This document shows, piece by piece, positions 1-9,263 of a stretch of DNA of 64,000 bases; position 1 is the stretch's first letter, and every line of letters begins with the position of its first letter. The notes under the pieces are model-generated. The model saw only the letters and a list, made by a program, of their open reading frames with translations, had not been told where the DNA came from and did no database searches. Made by a program: the position numbers and the translations under genes. Source of the DNA: Fimbriimonadales bacterium (lineage in GTDB: Bacteria > Armatimonadota > Fimbriimonadia > Fimbriimonadales > ATM1); the NCBI GenBank assembly GCA_026129745.1, contig JAHCHL010000007.1, forward strand, positions 62,001 through 126,000, in the 5' to 3' direction.

Positions 1-35
1 TTCCATAAAGCAAACACAACGAACAGGAGCCAGCC

Positions 36-1121
36 ATGAGCGACAGTTTTCCCATCCGGAAAGTCGACCACTTGAAGTTCTATTGCGGCAACGCCAAGCA
101 GTCGGCCTACTGGTATCACAAAATCTACGGATTCGACATCACGGCCTTCACGGGCCTCGAAACAGGCAATAAGGACGAGAGCGGCTACCTCCTCTCCCAA
201 GGGGATGTCCGGCTCTTCCTCGCCTCTCCCCTCAAGCCGGGCCACCCAGCGGGGCCTATGATCGGCGTCCACGGTGACTTCGTCCGCGACCTCGCCTTTG
301 AGGTCGATGACGTCGACCACGCCTTCAAAACAGCCGTCGAACGCGGCGCCGAGCCGTCCTACGAGCCGATCACGCTCGAAGACTCATTCGGCAAAGTCCG
401 AATGGCCGGAATCAAAACCTACGGCGATGTGATCCACTCGTTTGTGAATCGCGATCAGTTCAGCGGCCCATTCCTGCCAAAGTTCCAGCCAAAGAACCTA
501 AAGGGCGATGGAATCGGACTCGAATACGTCGACCATGTCGTCGGGAACGTCGAGCTGAACCAAATGAACTATTGGGTCAAATGGTACGAGGACGTTCTCG
601 GCTTCTCATTGCTCGCGACCTTCGATGACAAAGACATCAGCACCGACTACACAGCGTTGATGTCGAAAGTGATGCAAAGCGGAAACGGCAGAGTTAAGAT
701 GCCAATCAATGAACCCGCCGAAGGAAAGAAGAAGAGCCAAATCGATGAGTACCTTGAGTTTCACGGCGGCCCTGGTGTGCAGCACATCGCGCTCCATACC
801 CAAGACCTGCCCCATACGATTCGAGAACTCCGGGCAAGAGGCCTCGAGTTCCTTCAAGTACCTCTGACTTACTACGACACCGTCTACGAACGTGTCGGCA
901 AAATCGACAACACACTCGAAGAGCTTGCAGAACTTGGAATCCTCGTCGACCGCGACGATGAAGGCTATCTGCTCCAGCTCTTCACCAAGCCTGTCGAGGA
1001 CCGGCCAACGCTTTTCTTTGAATTCATCGAAAGAAACGGCGCAAAGTCGTTCGGAAAAGGAAACTTCAAAGCGCTGTTCGAAGCGATCGAAAGAGAGCAA
1101 GCGCTCCGAGGAACGCTCTGA
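36..1121 (+). CDS. hppD: 4-hydroxyphenylpyruvate dioxygenase
   Basis: The 361-aa product matches HPPD, which converts 4-hydroxyphenylpyruvate to homogentisate in cytosolic tyrosine catabolism. It has the two vicinal-oxygen-chelate halves: a degenerate N-terminal half (residues 10-140) and a catalytic C-terminal half (160-345). The iron-binding triad is visible as His167 (YVDHVVGN), His250 (VQHIALHT) and Glu329 (FFEFIER). The length is normal for bacterial HPPD. The ATG is chosen because AGGAG lies just upstream at 25-29. A fumarylacetoacetase-family gene follows, separated by a terminator-like hairpin, so two tyrosine-degradation steps are neighbours. I see no homogentisate dioxygenase in the window. 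Confidence 0.95.
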   Translation: MSDSFPIRKVDHLKFYCGNAKQSAYWYHKIYGFDITAFTGLETGNKDESGYLLSQGDVRLFLASPLKPGHPAGPMIGVHGDFVRDLAFEVDDVDHAFKTAVERGAEPSYEPITLEDSFGKVRMAGIKTYGDVIHSFVNRDQFSGPFLPKFQPKNLKGDGIGLEYVDHVVGNVELNQMNYWVKWYEDVLGFSLLATFDDKDISTDYTALMSKVMQSGNGRVKMPINEPAEGKKKSQIDEYLEFHGGPGVQHIALHTQDLPHTIRELRARGLEFLQVPLTYYDTVYERVGKIDNTLEELAELGILVDRDDEGYLLQLFTKPVEDRPTLFFEFIERNGAKSFGKGNFKALFEAIEREQALRGTL

Positions 1122-1139
1122 GCCTTTTCGACGATACAA

Positions 1140-1178
1140 ATCGAACGCCGAGAACAAATCGGCGTTCGATTTCTTTTC
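1140..1178 (+). terminator. Rho-independent terminator-like hairpin after hppD
   Basis: A perfect 11-bp inverted repeat (1140-1150 with 1160-1170, 9-nt loop) is followed by a T-rich stretch (TTCTTTTC). It sits 16 nt before the ATG of the next gene, so it may only partly terminate. Confidence 0.7.
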
Positions 1179-1185
1179 ATTCAAT

Positions 1186-2016
1186 ATGAAGCTCTGCAGA
1201 TTCAGACTCCACGACGATCCGACGCCACGATCCGGCCTCTTCCATGACGGACACTATTACGAAACTGACGGCCAACAGCCCATCGGAATCTACAAACCAG
1301 ACGACGTAACGTTGCTTGCGCCGATCTCTCGCCCACCGACGATCCGCGACTTTATGTCATTTGAACAGCACGTTCTGAATACTCGCAAGAAGTTTGGACG
1401 CGAAGGCGTGCAAAGAGAGTGGTATGAAGCGCCTGCCTACTTCTATCTCAATCCATTGACGATTTACGGACCAGACGAACCTGTCGAAAAGCCATCATTC
1501 ACAGACGAATTCGACTTCGAGCTGGAAGTCGCCGTGGTAATCGGTGCATCAGGAAAAGACATCGAAGTCGAAGAAGCCGACTCCCACATTCTCGGCTTTA
1601 CAATCCTAAACGACTGGACCCTTCGCGACGTGCAGCGCCGCGAAGCGCGAACAGGTCTCGGCTACGCGAAAAGCAAAGACACGGCAACGTCGATTGGTCC
1701 ATATCTGGTCACGCCAGATGAACTCGAAAGCAGAATCATCTCAACGGACAACGGTGCGCATTACAACCTTGAAATGAAAGTGATTTTGAATGGTGACCTG
1801 ATTGGCGGTGGCAACCTGCGCGACATGCATTGGACTTTCGCCCAAATGATTTCGCAAGCTTCAAAGTCTTCCCTGGTTTCGGTCGGCGATGTCATCGCAA
1901 GTGGAACCGTTGGAACTGGAAGCCTGCTGGAGCACGAGCGAGGCTACCTAAAGCCAGGCGACGAAGTTGTTTTGCAAGTCGAACGACTCGGCGAACTGCG
2001 GTCTCGGATCATCTAA
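1186..2016 (+). CDS. Fumarylacetoacetate hydrolase family protein
   Basis: The 276-aa protein belongs to the FAH superfamily, which cleaves C-C bonds in beta-diketo acids. Next to hppD the likely role is fumarylacetoacetase or a related hydrolase of aromatic breakdown. The C-terminal FAH fold carries the usual acidic metal-site region (DFELEVAVVIG) and the conserved NDWTLRDVQRRE segment. An upstream in-frame extension to 892 is open but reads through the end of hppD in another frame with a Ser/Lys-rich, non-homologous sequence, so I start at ATG 1186. The gene ends against the convergent M60-like gene, with a few bases of overlap. The exact substrate is not established. Confidence 0.85.
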   Translation: MKLCRFRLHDDPTPRSGLFHDGHYYETDGQQPIGIYKPDDVTLLAPISRPPTIRDFMSFEQHVLNTRKKFGREGVQREWYEAPAYFYLNPLTIYGPDEPVEKPSFTDEFDFELEVAVVIGASGKDIEVEEADSHILGFTILNDWTLRDVQRREARTGLGYAKSKDTATSIGPYLVTPDELESRIISTDNGAHYNLEMKVILNGDLIGGGNLRDMHWTFAQMISQASKSSLVSVGDVIASGTVGTGSLLEHERGYLKPGDEVVLQVERLGELRSRII

Positions 2017-4121
2017 CGAGGAAAGTCCCAAGCAGGAAGTTCTTGAATGGATTCCTTGGCAGCCGTAGAAACCGGTACACCCCAAGCGTCAAAGAACGGC
2101 CCTAAGTTCTTTCCAACTGCGCGCGAAAATCGAACCATCCATTGATCTCGTTTCTCGTCGTCGTTGCGAGGTCGCTGATTCGGCGCCAGATCCCGGTACT
2201 CGGCAAAGACTTTCTTGTATGCGTCCCAACCGAATGCTTGCTGCAACTGAACGTACATTGCTAAGGCAAGAAATGGATCCGACTTCCACTTGTCGAAAGA
2301 GGCTCCTTGCTCGCGGTGTCTGCGAAAAGTCTCGAGGAGTTGCTCATCGGTCCAACGAACATGATATCCAGGAACTCTGCCAACAACCGATTCAATGATG
2401 TAAAGGGTAAACAGGTTGACTGTCACCTCACCAGTTCCGCCAAACGTCCAGTCCGGATGTTGATGGTTGTGGCCGATCTCATGAAACATCCCCCAATCTC
2501 CGCCCTTTTCCTTGTCAGTCAGAAATGCGAGATCGACAAACCTCGGCGCAGCGTCGAGATGCGTCATGATCGGATATCCTGCGTGCATATAGCCCGCGCT
2601 GATCTGAATATCTGTTACAAACCTCTCGGCGCTGCTTCGATCTCTCGGAATCGTTGCCAAGTCTGCGCAAGCGTCAGCTACGCGATCCCAAAAGTCCATG
2701 AGTGATTTGGGATCATCAAGATTACGAATAAACTGCGACGGAACTGTCAGGATCACTTTAGAAGTCTCGAATTCGGCCCAAGGAGCAGGATTGTTTCTAA
2801 GGGAAGACTTCCATTCCTCAAGGGTCGTCATTCCATGCACGTAATGTGGAGCAAGAATGCCTCCGTCAATTCTAAACTCGACTGTTCCAGGTCGCGAGTT
2901 CTGCGGCACCTCGATGTATATCAGCCCCCCAAATGCACTCGCAATCTCGAATTGAGCGTTGGCAATAGGCACCGAAAGAGTAATCTCCGGTGCACGCTTC
3001 CAATCATTCAGATGCCAAAGCGAATCGCTGTGCGCTCCAATTCGGAACCTCAGCTTCGAATCGATCGCAGCGCTTGTCGTTCGCACACTTATGAGCGAGC
3101 CTGGGAGCGCATAAAGGCCTGTACTGTGCCATCGAGACCTGCTTGTGTCGACACGGAGTGTCTTCGATACAGGCTGAGACTCAGCTTCAGGCAAACCCGG
3201 AAATTCGGCGCTTGCAGGATGAGCGCGAACCTCGCGAGGACCAGCCTCCTGGATGCGTCTCAACTGCAGCGACAGAGCAACTCGAGCAGTCACATCCTGT
3301 GGCCTGATCGGTTTCCTATCAGTAGGTACGACATCAGGCAAAGTTGCCATTGCCGCTTCAAGCCGTTGGATGAACGCATGGTCTGTTGGCAATGTCGCAA
3401 TGACTCGCGTAAGTGTCTGCCCAGTCTGTCCATCTGCGGCCTGAGAAGCGAGGGATTCGATCGCCTTTGCCGCGTGTGCTGTCGCTGGACCGGGCGCAGC
3501 CAAGAAACCTGAGCCAGCATTCCTTTCGAGATATCCGTCCGCCCATACGATTCCCATCTTTTCTGTGATGCTGCTGCCCGGATGGCCGCGCAGGTTCTTT
3601 CCTGGATTCAGTTGCAGCCAACCCCATCCGAGGCTCGCAATGATCAATCCACCGCCATTTTCAACAAAGCGTTGAATGGGCGCAGCGTGTGTGATGGCGC
3701 TGTTCGTAGGATCGATAATAATCAGCGACAGACCTTCCAGGCTCGACAAATCGGACTCAGCGAGGCTTCGCACCTCGATGCCTTCAGAACGAATGAGCGA
3801 TACCATGTCAGAAGCCCGATGAACGCCAACCGGTCCTGAACCTTGCCTCGCCCAAGCGATCGCATTCTTCATCAATTGGCGTGTTTGGCCTTCTGCAAGC
3901 GCCCCATTTCCAAAATAGCCGTTGTGGCCAAAAGCGACGACCCTTCCTCGCCCGAACTCAGCTCTTGCTACAACTGGCTCCATGAATTGGCCTTGCTTCG
4001 CTGCAACGACGACCTCCGCCTTTTCACCGAATACGACAAGCGGGCCCGGAATGCCAGGTGAGGCAATCTCAGTGACTCCGACTAGGAGCGAAGTAGTCCA
4101 AGGGATCAGCGAAAGGATCAT
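2013..4121 (-). CDS. Secreted M60-like (enhancin-type) metallopeptidase
   Basis: The 702-aa protein has a hydrophobic N-terminus consistent with export. An N-terminal GATase/ThuA-like region (roughly residues 30-220, FGRGRVVAFGHNGYFGNG) precedes an M60-like gluzincin domain. The zinc motif HEIGH begins at His547, followed by NHQ and the downstream Glu of GEVTVNLF, which is characteristic of M60/enhancin proteins. Known family members cleave glycoproteins such as mucins, so an extracellular role on glycosylated proteins is plausible but inferred. The gene is convergent with the FAH gene and divergent from the M16 peptidase 40 bp away. Confidence 0.82.
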   Translation of the reverse strand: MILSLIPWTTSLLVGVTEIASPGIPGPLVVFGEKAEVVVAAKQGQFMEPVVARAEFGRGRVVAFGHNGYFGNGALAEGQTRQLMKNAIAWARQGSGPVGVHRASDMVSLIRSEGIEVRSLAESDLSSLEGLSLIIIDPTNSAITHAAPIQRFVENGGGLIIASLGWGWLQLNPGKNLRGHPGSSITEKMGIVWADGYLERNAGSGFLAAPGPATAHAAKAIESLASQAADGQTGQTLTRVIATLPTDHAFIQRLEAAMATLPDVVPTDRKPIRPQDVTARVALSLQLRRIQEAGPREVRAHPASAEFPGLPEAESQPVSKTLRVDTSRSRWHSTGLYALPGSLISVRTTSAAIDSKLRFRIGAHSDSLWHLNDWKRAPEITLSVPIANAQFEIASAFGGLIYIEVPQNSRPGTVEFRIDGGILAPHYVHGMTTLEEWKSSLRNNPAPWAEFETSKVILTVPSQFIRNLDDPKSLMDFWDRVADACADLATIPRDRSSAERFVTDIQISAGYMHAGYPIMTHLDAAPRFVDLAFLTDKEKGGDWGMFHEIGHNHQHPDWTFGGTGEVTVNLFTLYIIESVVGRVPGYHVRWTDEQLLETFRRHREQGASFDKWKSDPFLALAMYVQLQQAFGWDAYKKVFAEYRDLAPNQRPRNDDEKRDQWMVRFSRAVGKNLGPFFDAWGVPVSTAAKESIQELPAWDFPR

Positions 4122-4161
4122 ACGAGTATCTTACCGGTGAGAACCTGTCAAACTGCGCCCA

Positions 4162-5394
4162 ATGTCGACGAGTGTTCATAAGTTTGTGTTGCCGAACGGA
4201 GTGCGTGTCTTGTGCGAGCCTATTAGCTACGTTCAATCTGCCGCGATTGGAATTTGGTGCCAGACAGGAAGTCGAATGGAGTCTCCAACTGAAGCTGGCA
4301 TCAGTCACTTGATTGAACACATGCTATTCAAGGGCACAGAGCGAAGGACCGCTGAGCAAATAGCGCAGGACATTGAAGGAAGAGGCGGCTCCATGAACGC
4401 ATTCACAGACCGTGAGATGACCTGCTATTACGCTCGAGTTCTTGCCGATGACATCGCAAATGCCGTTGATGTCTTGGCGGATATGTTCACGCACTCAAAA
4501 TTGGCACCGGACGATCTCGAGCTTGAAAAATCGGTGGTTCAAGAAGAGATACGAAAATACGAGGACTCACCAGAAGATCACATACATGATTTGCATGCGA
4601 GAATGCGATGGGGCAATCACCCGCTGGGCAAGCCAATCATCGGAACGCATGAGTCTGTGGGCAGATTCAAGCGCGAAGACTTAGCGGAATATATGTCGAA
4701 GCGATACGTTGGCGGAAAGACCATTGTCGCCGTGGCAGGCAATGTCGATCCAGTCAAAGTGCGAGATCTCGCCGAAACGAATCTTGAATCTCTCGCTAAC
4801 GACTTTGAACTTCCGAACGACCCGCCCCCAACAAGCGAGGCTGGCGAGCATTTGATTTCAAAAGATGTCGAACAAGTTCACTTTTGCACAGGCGGAGATG
4901 GAGTTAATGTATATGACGATCGCAAGTATGCGATGTCGGTCCTCGATGCGATACTTGGTGGAAGCATGAGCAGCCGACTCTTCCAAGAGATTCGTGAGAA
5001 GCGGGGATTAGCTTATGCGATTGGCAGCTATGTCGCTCCTTATCGTGAAGCGGGAGCGTTTACGATTTACGGAGGCACCAGTCCGAAGACTTTTGGCGAA
5101 GTCCGGGAAGTGATTGGAAAAGAGATCGCCAAGATCCGCGACTCCTTGGCTTCGCAGGAAGAAGTGGACCGGACCAAGAGGATGCTCAAAGGCAATCTCG
5201 TTCTCGGACTTGAAAGCATGAGTGCGAGAATGACTCGCATGGCCCGAAATGAGATGCTTTATGGTCGAGCAATTCCAGTCGAGGAGACCCTTGATAAGAT
5301 AGGGGCCGTGCAGCCCGGCGACGTCCGAGATCTCGCGGTGGAGTTCTTAGAGCCCGCTTCACTGACGACCACCGCAATCGGACCGTTCAAATGA
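4162..5394 (+). CDS. M16 family (pitrilysin/processing peptidase-like) zinc protease
   Basis: The 410-aa protein is a single-unit M16B peptidase. The inverted zinc motif HLIEH is at residues 49-53 and the third ligand is in VVQEEIRKYED (Glu128/Glu129), at the expected spacing of about 76 residues. The C-terminal half includes the conserved region GGSMSSRLFQEIREKRGLAY. The length is right for bacterial processing-peptidase homologues. There is no obvious signal peptide, so it is probably cytosolic. It is divergent from the M60 gene; the sigma factor follows after about 110 bp. Confidence 0.92.
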   Translation: MSTSVHKFVLPNGVRVLCEPISYVQSAAIGIWCQTGSRMESPTEAGISHLIEHMLFKGTERRTAEQIAQDIEGRGGSMNAFTDREMTCYYARVLADDIANAVDVLADMFTHSKLAPDDLELEKSVVQEEIRKYEDSPEDHIHDLHARMRWGNHPLGKPIIGTHESVGRFKREDLAEYMSKRYVGGKTIVAVAGNVDPVKVRDLAETNLESLANDFELPNDPPPTSEAGEHLISKDVEQVHFCTGGDGVNVYDDRKYAMSVLDAILGGSMSSRLFQEIREKRGLAYAIGSYVAPYREAGAFTIYGGTSPKTFGEVREVIGKEIAKIRDSLASQEEVDRTKRMLKGNLVLGLESMSARMTRMARNEMLYGRAIPVEETLDKIGAVQPGDVRDLAVEFLEPASLTTTAIGPFK

Positions 5395-5504
5395 ACTTGG
5401 CCCTGGGTTTGGCTGGATCCGCCAGCGCTTGTTAGAATGCGAGTAATATCGACCAAATCCAGCGGCTAATGGGACGCCTGGAGCGTCCTAAGGAAGGAAT
5501 CACG

Positions 5505-6038
5505 TTGCAACAAGATTCATCAGCGGAAAAGCGCCTGCTCGACGCATTGGCGAAAGGGGACGCGGCCGCGATTGGGGCTATCTATGAACTGTATGGTGAG
5601 CGGATATTCCGCTACACCTTCAGGATGCTCAACAATCGCGCCGATGCCGAGGACGCCACAGCGGAGACGTTCCTTCGTGTCCTAAGAAGGTCACGAGATT
5701 TGCGCGCCGATGGTGCCTTCAGGACATGGCTCTTCCGCATAGCGAGAAATCTATGCATCGATAAATTGAGGCAACACCAACTGCTCGAGCTGCCCACCGA
5801 CGCCACTGTCGGCTCTGGAGAGGACAAAGCAGCTCTGAGGATAGCGGTCCGCCAAGCATTGAGCGACTTGCCCAAGGACTATCGAGAGCCGTTGATTCTC
5901 TGCGACCTTGAAGACATTTCGGCCAGGGAGGCCGCTGACGTGCTCGGCATCTCGGTGCCTGCGCTCAAATCGCGACTGTATCGCGGGAGAAGGGCTTTGA
6001 GAGACAAGCTCGGATCCTCTATGGAGAAAGCTTTATGA
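5505..6038 (+). CDS. ECF-type RNA polymerase sigma factor
   Basis: The protein has region 2 (YELYGERIFRYTFRML through DAEDATAETFLRVLR) and region 4 (LPKDYREPLILCDLED with the helix-turn-helix AREAADVLGISVPALKSRLYRG). This is the two-domain architecture of extracytoplasmic-function sigma-70 proteins. I prefer TTG 5505 (177 aa) to the in-frame ATG 5469, because AGGAAGGA at 5491-5498 is correctly spaced before the TTG. The stop overlaps the next gene by 4 nt (ATGA), which implies translational coupling to the candidate anti-sigma protein. Confidence 0.9.
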   Translation: MQQDSSAEKRLLDALAKGDAAAIGAIYELYGERIFRYTFRMLNNRADAEDATAETFLRVLRRSRDLRADGAFRTWLFRIARNLCIDKLRQHQLLELPTDATVGSGEDKAALRIAVRQALSDLPKDYREPLILCDLEDISAREAADVLGISVPALKSRLYRGRRALRDKLGSSMEKAL

Positions 6039-6334
6039 ATATTGAAGAAGCAAAGAAACTGATCGACCTCTTTTTGGACGACGATTTGCCCATGGAACTG
6101 GCCTCGGAATTTAAGCAGGCCATGTTCGAAAGCCCAGAGTTGAGGGCCGAAGTCGCTTCGCTCCGTCAATCGCGAGAGGCCTTGTGGCTTGCCTACGAAG
6201 GCGACAGCATGAGCGAAGACGAGCGGTGCCGAGTACTTAGCCGCATCGTCGCAGAGTCTGCAGGACTTCGCGACACAAATGAGTTTGAAGTTTCACCCGG
6301 GCAACTTCGTTTGCCCCTTCAGAAGGAGGCCTAA
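6035..6334 (+). CDS. Small putative anti-sigma factor (no membrane segment)
   Basis: A 99-aa acidic helical protein follows the ECF sigma gene with a 4-nt overlap. The N-terminus (EEAKKLIDLFLDDDLP) resembles the start of many anti-sigma domains, but I see no zinc-binding HxxxCxxC motif and no transmembrane helix. If it is an anti-sigma factor it would be soluble. The assignment rests mainly on position and overlap. It ends 3 nt before dnaN. Confidence 0.6.
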   Translation: MNIEEAKKLIDLFLDDDLPMELASEFKQAMFESPELRAEVASLRQSREALWLAYEGDSMSEDERCRVLSRIVAESAGLRDTNEFEVSPGQLRLPLQKEA

Positions 6335-6337
6335 GCC

Positions 6338-7444
6338 GTGACCCTTGATTGTCCACGCAGAGAGTTGTTGGACGCCGTGCAGCTTGCCGGCGTCGCCGCG
6401 TCTGGTCGCGGAAGCACTCTTCCCATCTTTCAAAGCATCCTGTTCGAAGCGCAAGAAGGTCGTATCCGAATCGTTGGCTGCGATGGCGAAATGTGGGTTG
6501 AGCGCCAAATGCCGGCACAGATCGCTCAAGACGGATCGCTGGCGGTCCATGCGAAGTTGTTCAACGAAATCCTCGGCTCCTTGCCGGAAGGTGAAGTGCA
6601 TATTGAGCAACCCAACGGAACGTCACTCAGGCTGAGCCTGCAGGCGAGTGAGTATAGAGTCGTCGGCATGACGCCCGAAGACTTTCCGGAAATTCCTTCC
6701 GTTAGCGTCAATGCTAAGCTTCGAATGAAGGCATCGGATTTCGTCAAGATGGTTGAGTCTGTTGACTTTGCTGTAGCGCGGGAAAGTCATGGAAGGGCTT
6801 ACTTGACAGGTGTATTGTTCAAATATGACGGTGAGAGATTGCAGGTTGTGGCGACGGATACTCATCGACTGGCAGTTCGATCAGAGCCGTTCCCTGGACT
6901 TGGACAACCAATCCAAGCTATTGTTCCTGAAAGAGCAATCAGCGTGATTCGTCGATTGCCAATTGCACCTGACGGCGAACTTGAGCTGACATTCGGCGAT
7001 AATCGAATGATGGTCGAGGCAGATGGTGCGCGAATCGTGACGCAATTACTCGGCGGCGATTACGTTCCCTACGATCGTGTCATACCGACTTCGCACACTC
7101 GCTCGTGGCTCATTGACAAAGACACTTTTGCGGCCTGCCTTCGACGTGCTGGCGTTCTTGCTAAAGAATCGGCGATGCGTGTTGTCTTAAGTGCAAAGGG
7201 CGGCGTCGTGACGATTTCAACAAGAAGCGAGGGCGTCGGCGAGGGCAAAGACGAAATGGACATCGTCCAAGAAGGCGACGACTTGGAAGTCGCTTTCAAT
7301 GGCGGTTTCCTGCTGCAGGCGCTGAGCCCTATCGAAACCGACGGTGTCTTGCTCCAGCTAACAGAGAACGACAGGCCAGCAGTGATCAGACCAAGTGAGC
7401 CAAACAGCGGCTACCTATGCGTCGTGATGCCGATGGCATTGTAA
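6338..7444 (+). CDS. dnaN: DNA polymerase III beta subunit (sliding clamp)
   Basis: The 368-aa protein has the three repeated clamp domains and the family landmarks GVLFKYDGERLQVVATDTHRLA in the middle domain and the terminal VVMPMAL (MPMRL-like). It forms the ring-shaped processivity clamp of the replicase. The start is GTG 6338, only 3 nt after the anti-sigma-like gene. The context is unusual: it lies in an ECF sigma unit rather than beside dnaA/recF, and neither of those is in the window. A strong terminator follows. Confidence 0.93.
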   Translation: MTLDCPRRELLDAVQLAGVAASGRGSTLPIFQSILFEAQEGRIRIVGCDGEMWVERQMPAQIAQDGSLAVHAKLFNEILGSLPEGEVHIEQPNGTSLRLSLQASEYRVVGMTPEDFPEIPSVSVNAKLRMKASDFVKMVESVDFAVARESHGRAYLTGVLFKYDGERLQVVATDTHRLAVRSEPFPGLGQPIQAIVPERAISVIRRLPIAPDGELELTFGDNRMMVEADGARIVTQLLGGDYVPYDRVIPTSHTRSWLIDKDTFAACLRRAGVLAKESAMRVVLSAKGGVVTISTRSEGVGEGKDEMDIVQEGDDLEVAFNGGFLLQALSPIETDGVLLQLTENDRPAVIRPSEPNSGYLCVVMPMAL

Positions 7445-7463
7445 CTTGCCGCCAATTGAAAAC

Positions 7464-7505
7464 AAGCGGGCTGATGCTTGAACATCAGCCCGCTTCATGT
7501 TTTTG
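7464..7505 (+). terminator. Rho-independent terminator after dnaN
   Basis: A perfect 13-bp GC-rich stem (7464-7476 with 7483-7495, 6-nt loop) is followed by a T-rich run. It closes the sigma/anti-sigma/dnaN unit, and because the next gene is convergent it may work in both directions. Confidence 0.85.
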
Positions 7506-7514
7506 TTGTGCAGA

Positions 7515-7829
7515 TTACCCTTCGCTGGGCTTATCGCCGCCTTCAGGCTTGGTTTTGTCATTGGCCGATCCCCCTTCCGGGTTTGCAGCCTTTTCTGCAC
7601 AACCGCAATCGATGCAGTACTGCCTACCATCTACTTCCTTCATGTCCTCGCTCTTGTGGTCCATGTTGCACATTTCGCACTTGACCGTTGACGCTTGCAA
7701 GTTCTCGGACGATGAAGAGCCACTCGAGGCGCCAACATTCGACCCCTCGGCGGATTCCTTCTCCGCCTCATTGCATCCGATTGCGAGAATCAGGGCGGCG
7801 CATGCCGCCATTGATAGCCATTTCTTCAC
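7515..7829 (-). CDS. Small lipoprotein with paired CxxC motifs
   Basis: The predicted protein is 104 aa. The GTG at 7829 is chosen because GGAGGC lies at 7835-7840 in the coding direction, while the longer frame to 7889 has no ribosome site and would hide the signal peptide. The N-terminus MKKWLSMAACAALILAIGC ends in a lipobox-type cysteine (Cys19). A Ser-rich linker leads to CEMC and, about 18 residues later, CIDCGC, which looks like a small zinc or iron knuckle. The C-terminus is Gly/Pro/Lys-rich and disordered. It is probably anchored to a membrane outside the cytosol; its function is unknown. Confidence 0.7.
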   Translation of the reverse strand: MKKWLSMAACAALILAIGCNEAEKESAEGSNVGASSGSSSSENLQASTVKCEMCNMDHKSEDMKEVDGRQYCIDCGCAEKAANPEGGSANDKTKPEGGDKPSEG

Positions 7830-7907
7830 TTTTTGCCTCCTGGCGGCATAAGTCCAGGCGAGCCGCCTACTCCAGTTAAGACGGGCCAAAAGTGAGAGAT
7901 GACGCAG

Positions 7908-9263
7908 TTAGATCGCTTCTGTTAGCTCGAACTCATCATGAAGCACACAAACGGCGCGCTCACAATCAGTTTCGCTAACCAACAATGATAATGAAAGTGG
8001 ACTGTCGCTCGATTGAAGAACATGAATACTTGCATCTTTAAGACACTGCATGACTCTTTCATAGATCCCTGGTTGGTTTAAGTAGTCATGGGCGATTACC
8101 GACACCATCGTGCAGTTTTCCGTAAGTTTCGCAGCGCACTTTCTAATCTCCCCGAATGATGAATTCCCTGCAAGCATGCGCTCTTGCGCTGCAACTTCGG
8201 TGGAGCCTGCACGGCCCACTTGCACGATATACGTTCTCGGCGACCCGTCGATCAAAGGAATGACCAACCCATCAAGGATCTCTTTGACATTTGGAAGTTG
8301 CTTTCTTGGAACTGCAAATCCGAAGCTGTTTGGATGAACATTTAGCATGAACAAGTTGATTCGATAATCCGCCATCAACTGATAGACTTTCGATTCCAGT
8401 ACGCCTTTGTCGCCCCCGAATGGCGCTTCAAACTGCAAGTAAACAAGCTTTCCTGTATGGGTCACTCCTGTTACACGTCGGCCAGGAAACTTGTCTCTAG
8501 TCACGACTTCTGTGCCAGGCTCGTCGGTGAACGTACATTTCAAGTGCAACGGAATGCCGAACTTCATTGCAATCTCGGCAGCTCGCGGGTGCACGACCTT
8601 TGCGCCCTGATGCGCGATCTCAGCAATCTCTTCGTATGTCATTTTCCGCAGCGTCGGTGCGAACGGGACCATTGCCGGATCGCTTGTTTTGACTCCATCG
8701 ACATCGCTGTAGATTTCGACGGCAACTGCGCCGAGAGCCGCTCCCAGAGCACTCGCCGTCGTATCGCTTCCGCCACGACCCAACGTTGTAATCTCGCCAT
8801 AAACTGCATTCTCGCTTGCCTTCGATCTCCCTTGGAATCCGCACACAACAGGGATTCTTCCTTGTCGCAAAACGGAGAACACACCGTCTGGTAGTACCTC
8901 GATGATTCTTGCGTTTCCGAACGTGCTGTCTGTAACGAGTCCCGCTTGGCCTCCAGTCATTGCGCTTGCTGCGTGACCCATACTTTTCAGCGTTTGAGCG
9001 AAAATGCAAGTCGACATTATTTCGCCACAGCAAAGCATTAAGTCAACTTCTCTTGCGTCAGGAAGAACAAGCGGATCGACTTCGTGGAGCAGACTCATGA
9101 GCGTGTCGGTTGCGTAAGGCGCTCCTTGGCGACCGATTGCGCTGACAACAACGACAGGATGGAAGCCCGCTTCTTTTGCAGCGACCACTTTGTGAGCCGC
9201 GAGCTGTCTTGCTTCGGCAGTTGCGACGCTTGTTCCGCCGAACTTCATGACTTTGATTTGCAT
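7908..9263 (-). CDS. lysC: Aspartate kinase
   Basis: The 451-aa enzyme phosphorylates aspartate, the first step toward Lys, Met, Thr and diaminopimelate. The N-terminal kinase signature KFGGTSVA is at residues 7-14, with GRGGSDTTA and the SDVDGVKTSDP segment further in. The C-terminal part has the ACT regulatory region. The size fits the monofunctional family. It starts immediately at the stop of the upstream ACT-domain gene (1-nt TAATG overlap), so the two are likely co-translated. Confidence 0.95.
   Translation of the reverse strand: MQIKVMKFGGTSVATAEARQLAAHKVVAAKEAGFHPVVVVSAIGRQGAPYATDTLMSLLHEVDPLVLPDAREVDLMLCCGEIMSTCIFAQTLKSMGHAASAMTGGQAGLVTDSTFGNARIIEVLPDGVFSVLRQGRIPVVCGFQGRSKASENAVYGEITTLGRGGSDTTASALGAALGAVAVEIYSDVDGVKTSDPAMVPFAPTLRKMTYEEIAEIAHQGAKVVHPRAAEIAMKFGIPLHLKCTFTDEPGTEVVTRDKFPGRRVTGVTHTGKLVYLQFEAPFGGDKGVLESKVYQLMADYRINLFMLNVHPNSFGFAVPRKQLPNVKEILDGLVIPLIDGSPRTYIVQVGRAGSTEVAAQERMLAGNSSFGEIRKCAAKLTENCTMVSVIAHDYLNQPGIYERVMQCLKDASIHVLQSSDSPLSLSLLVSETDCERAVCVLHDEFELTEAI

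Noticed and set aside
892-1185. N-terminal extension of the FAH-family gene
   Set aside because: It overlaps hppD in another frame and gives a Ser/Lys-rich sequence unlike the family; ATG 1186 fits the family start.
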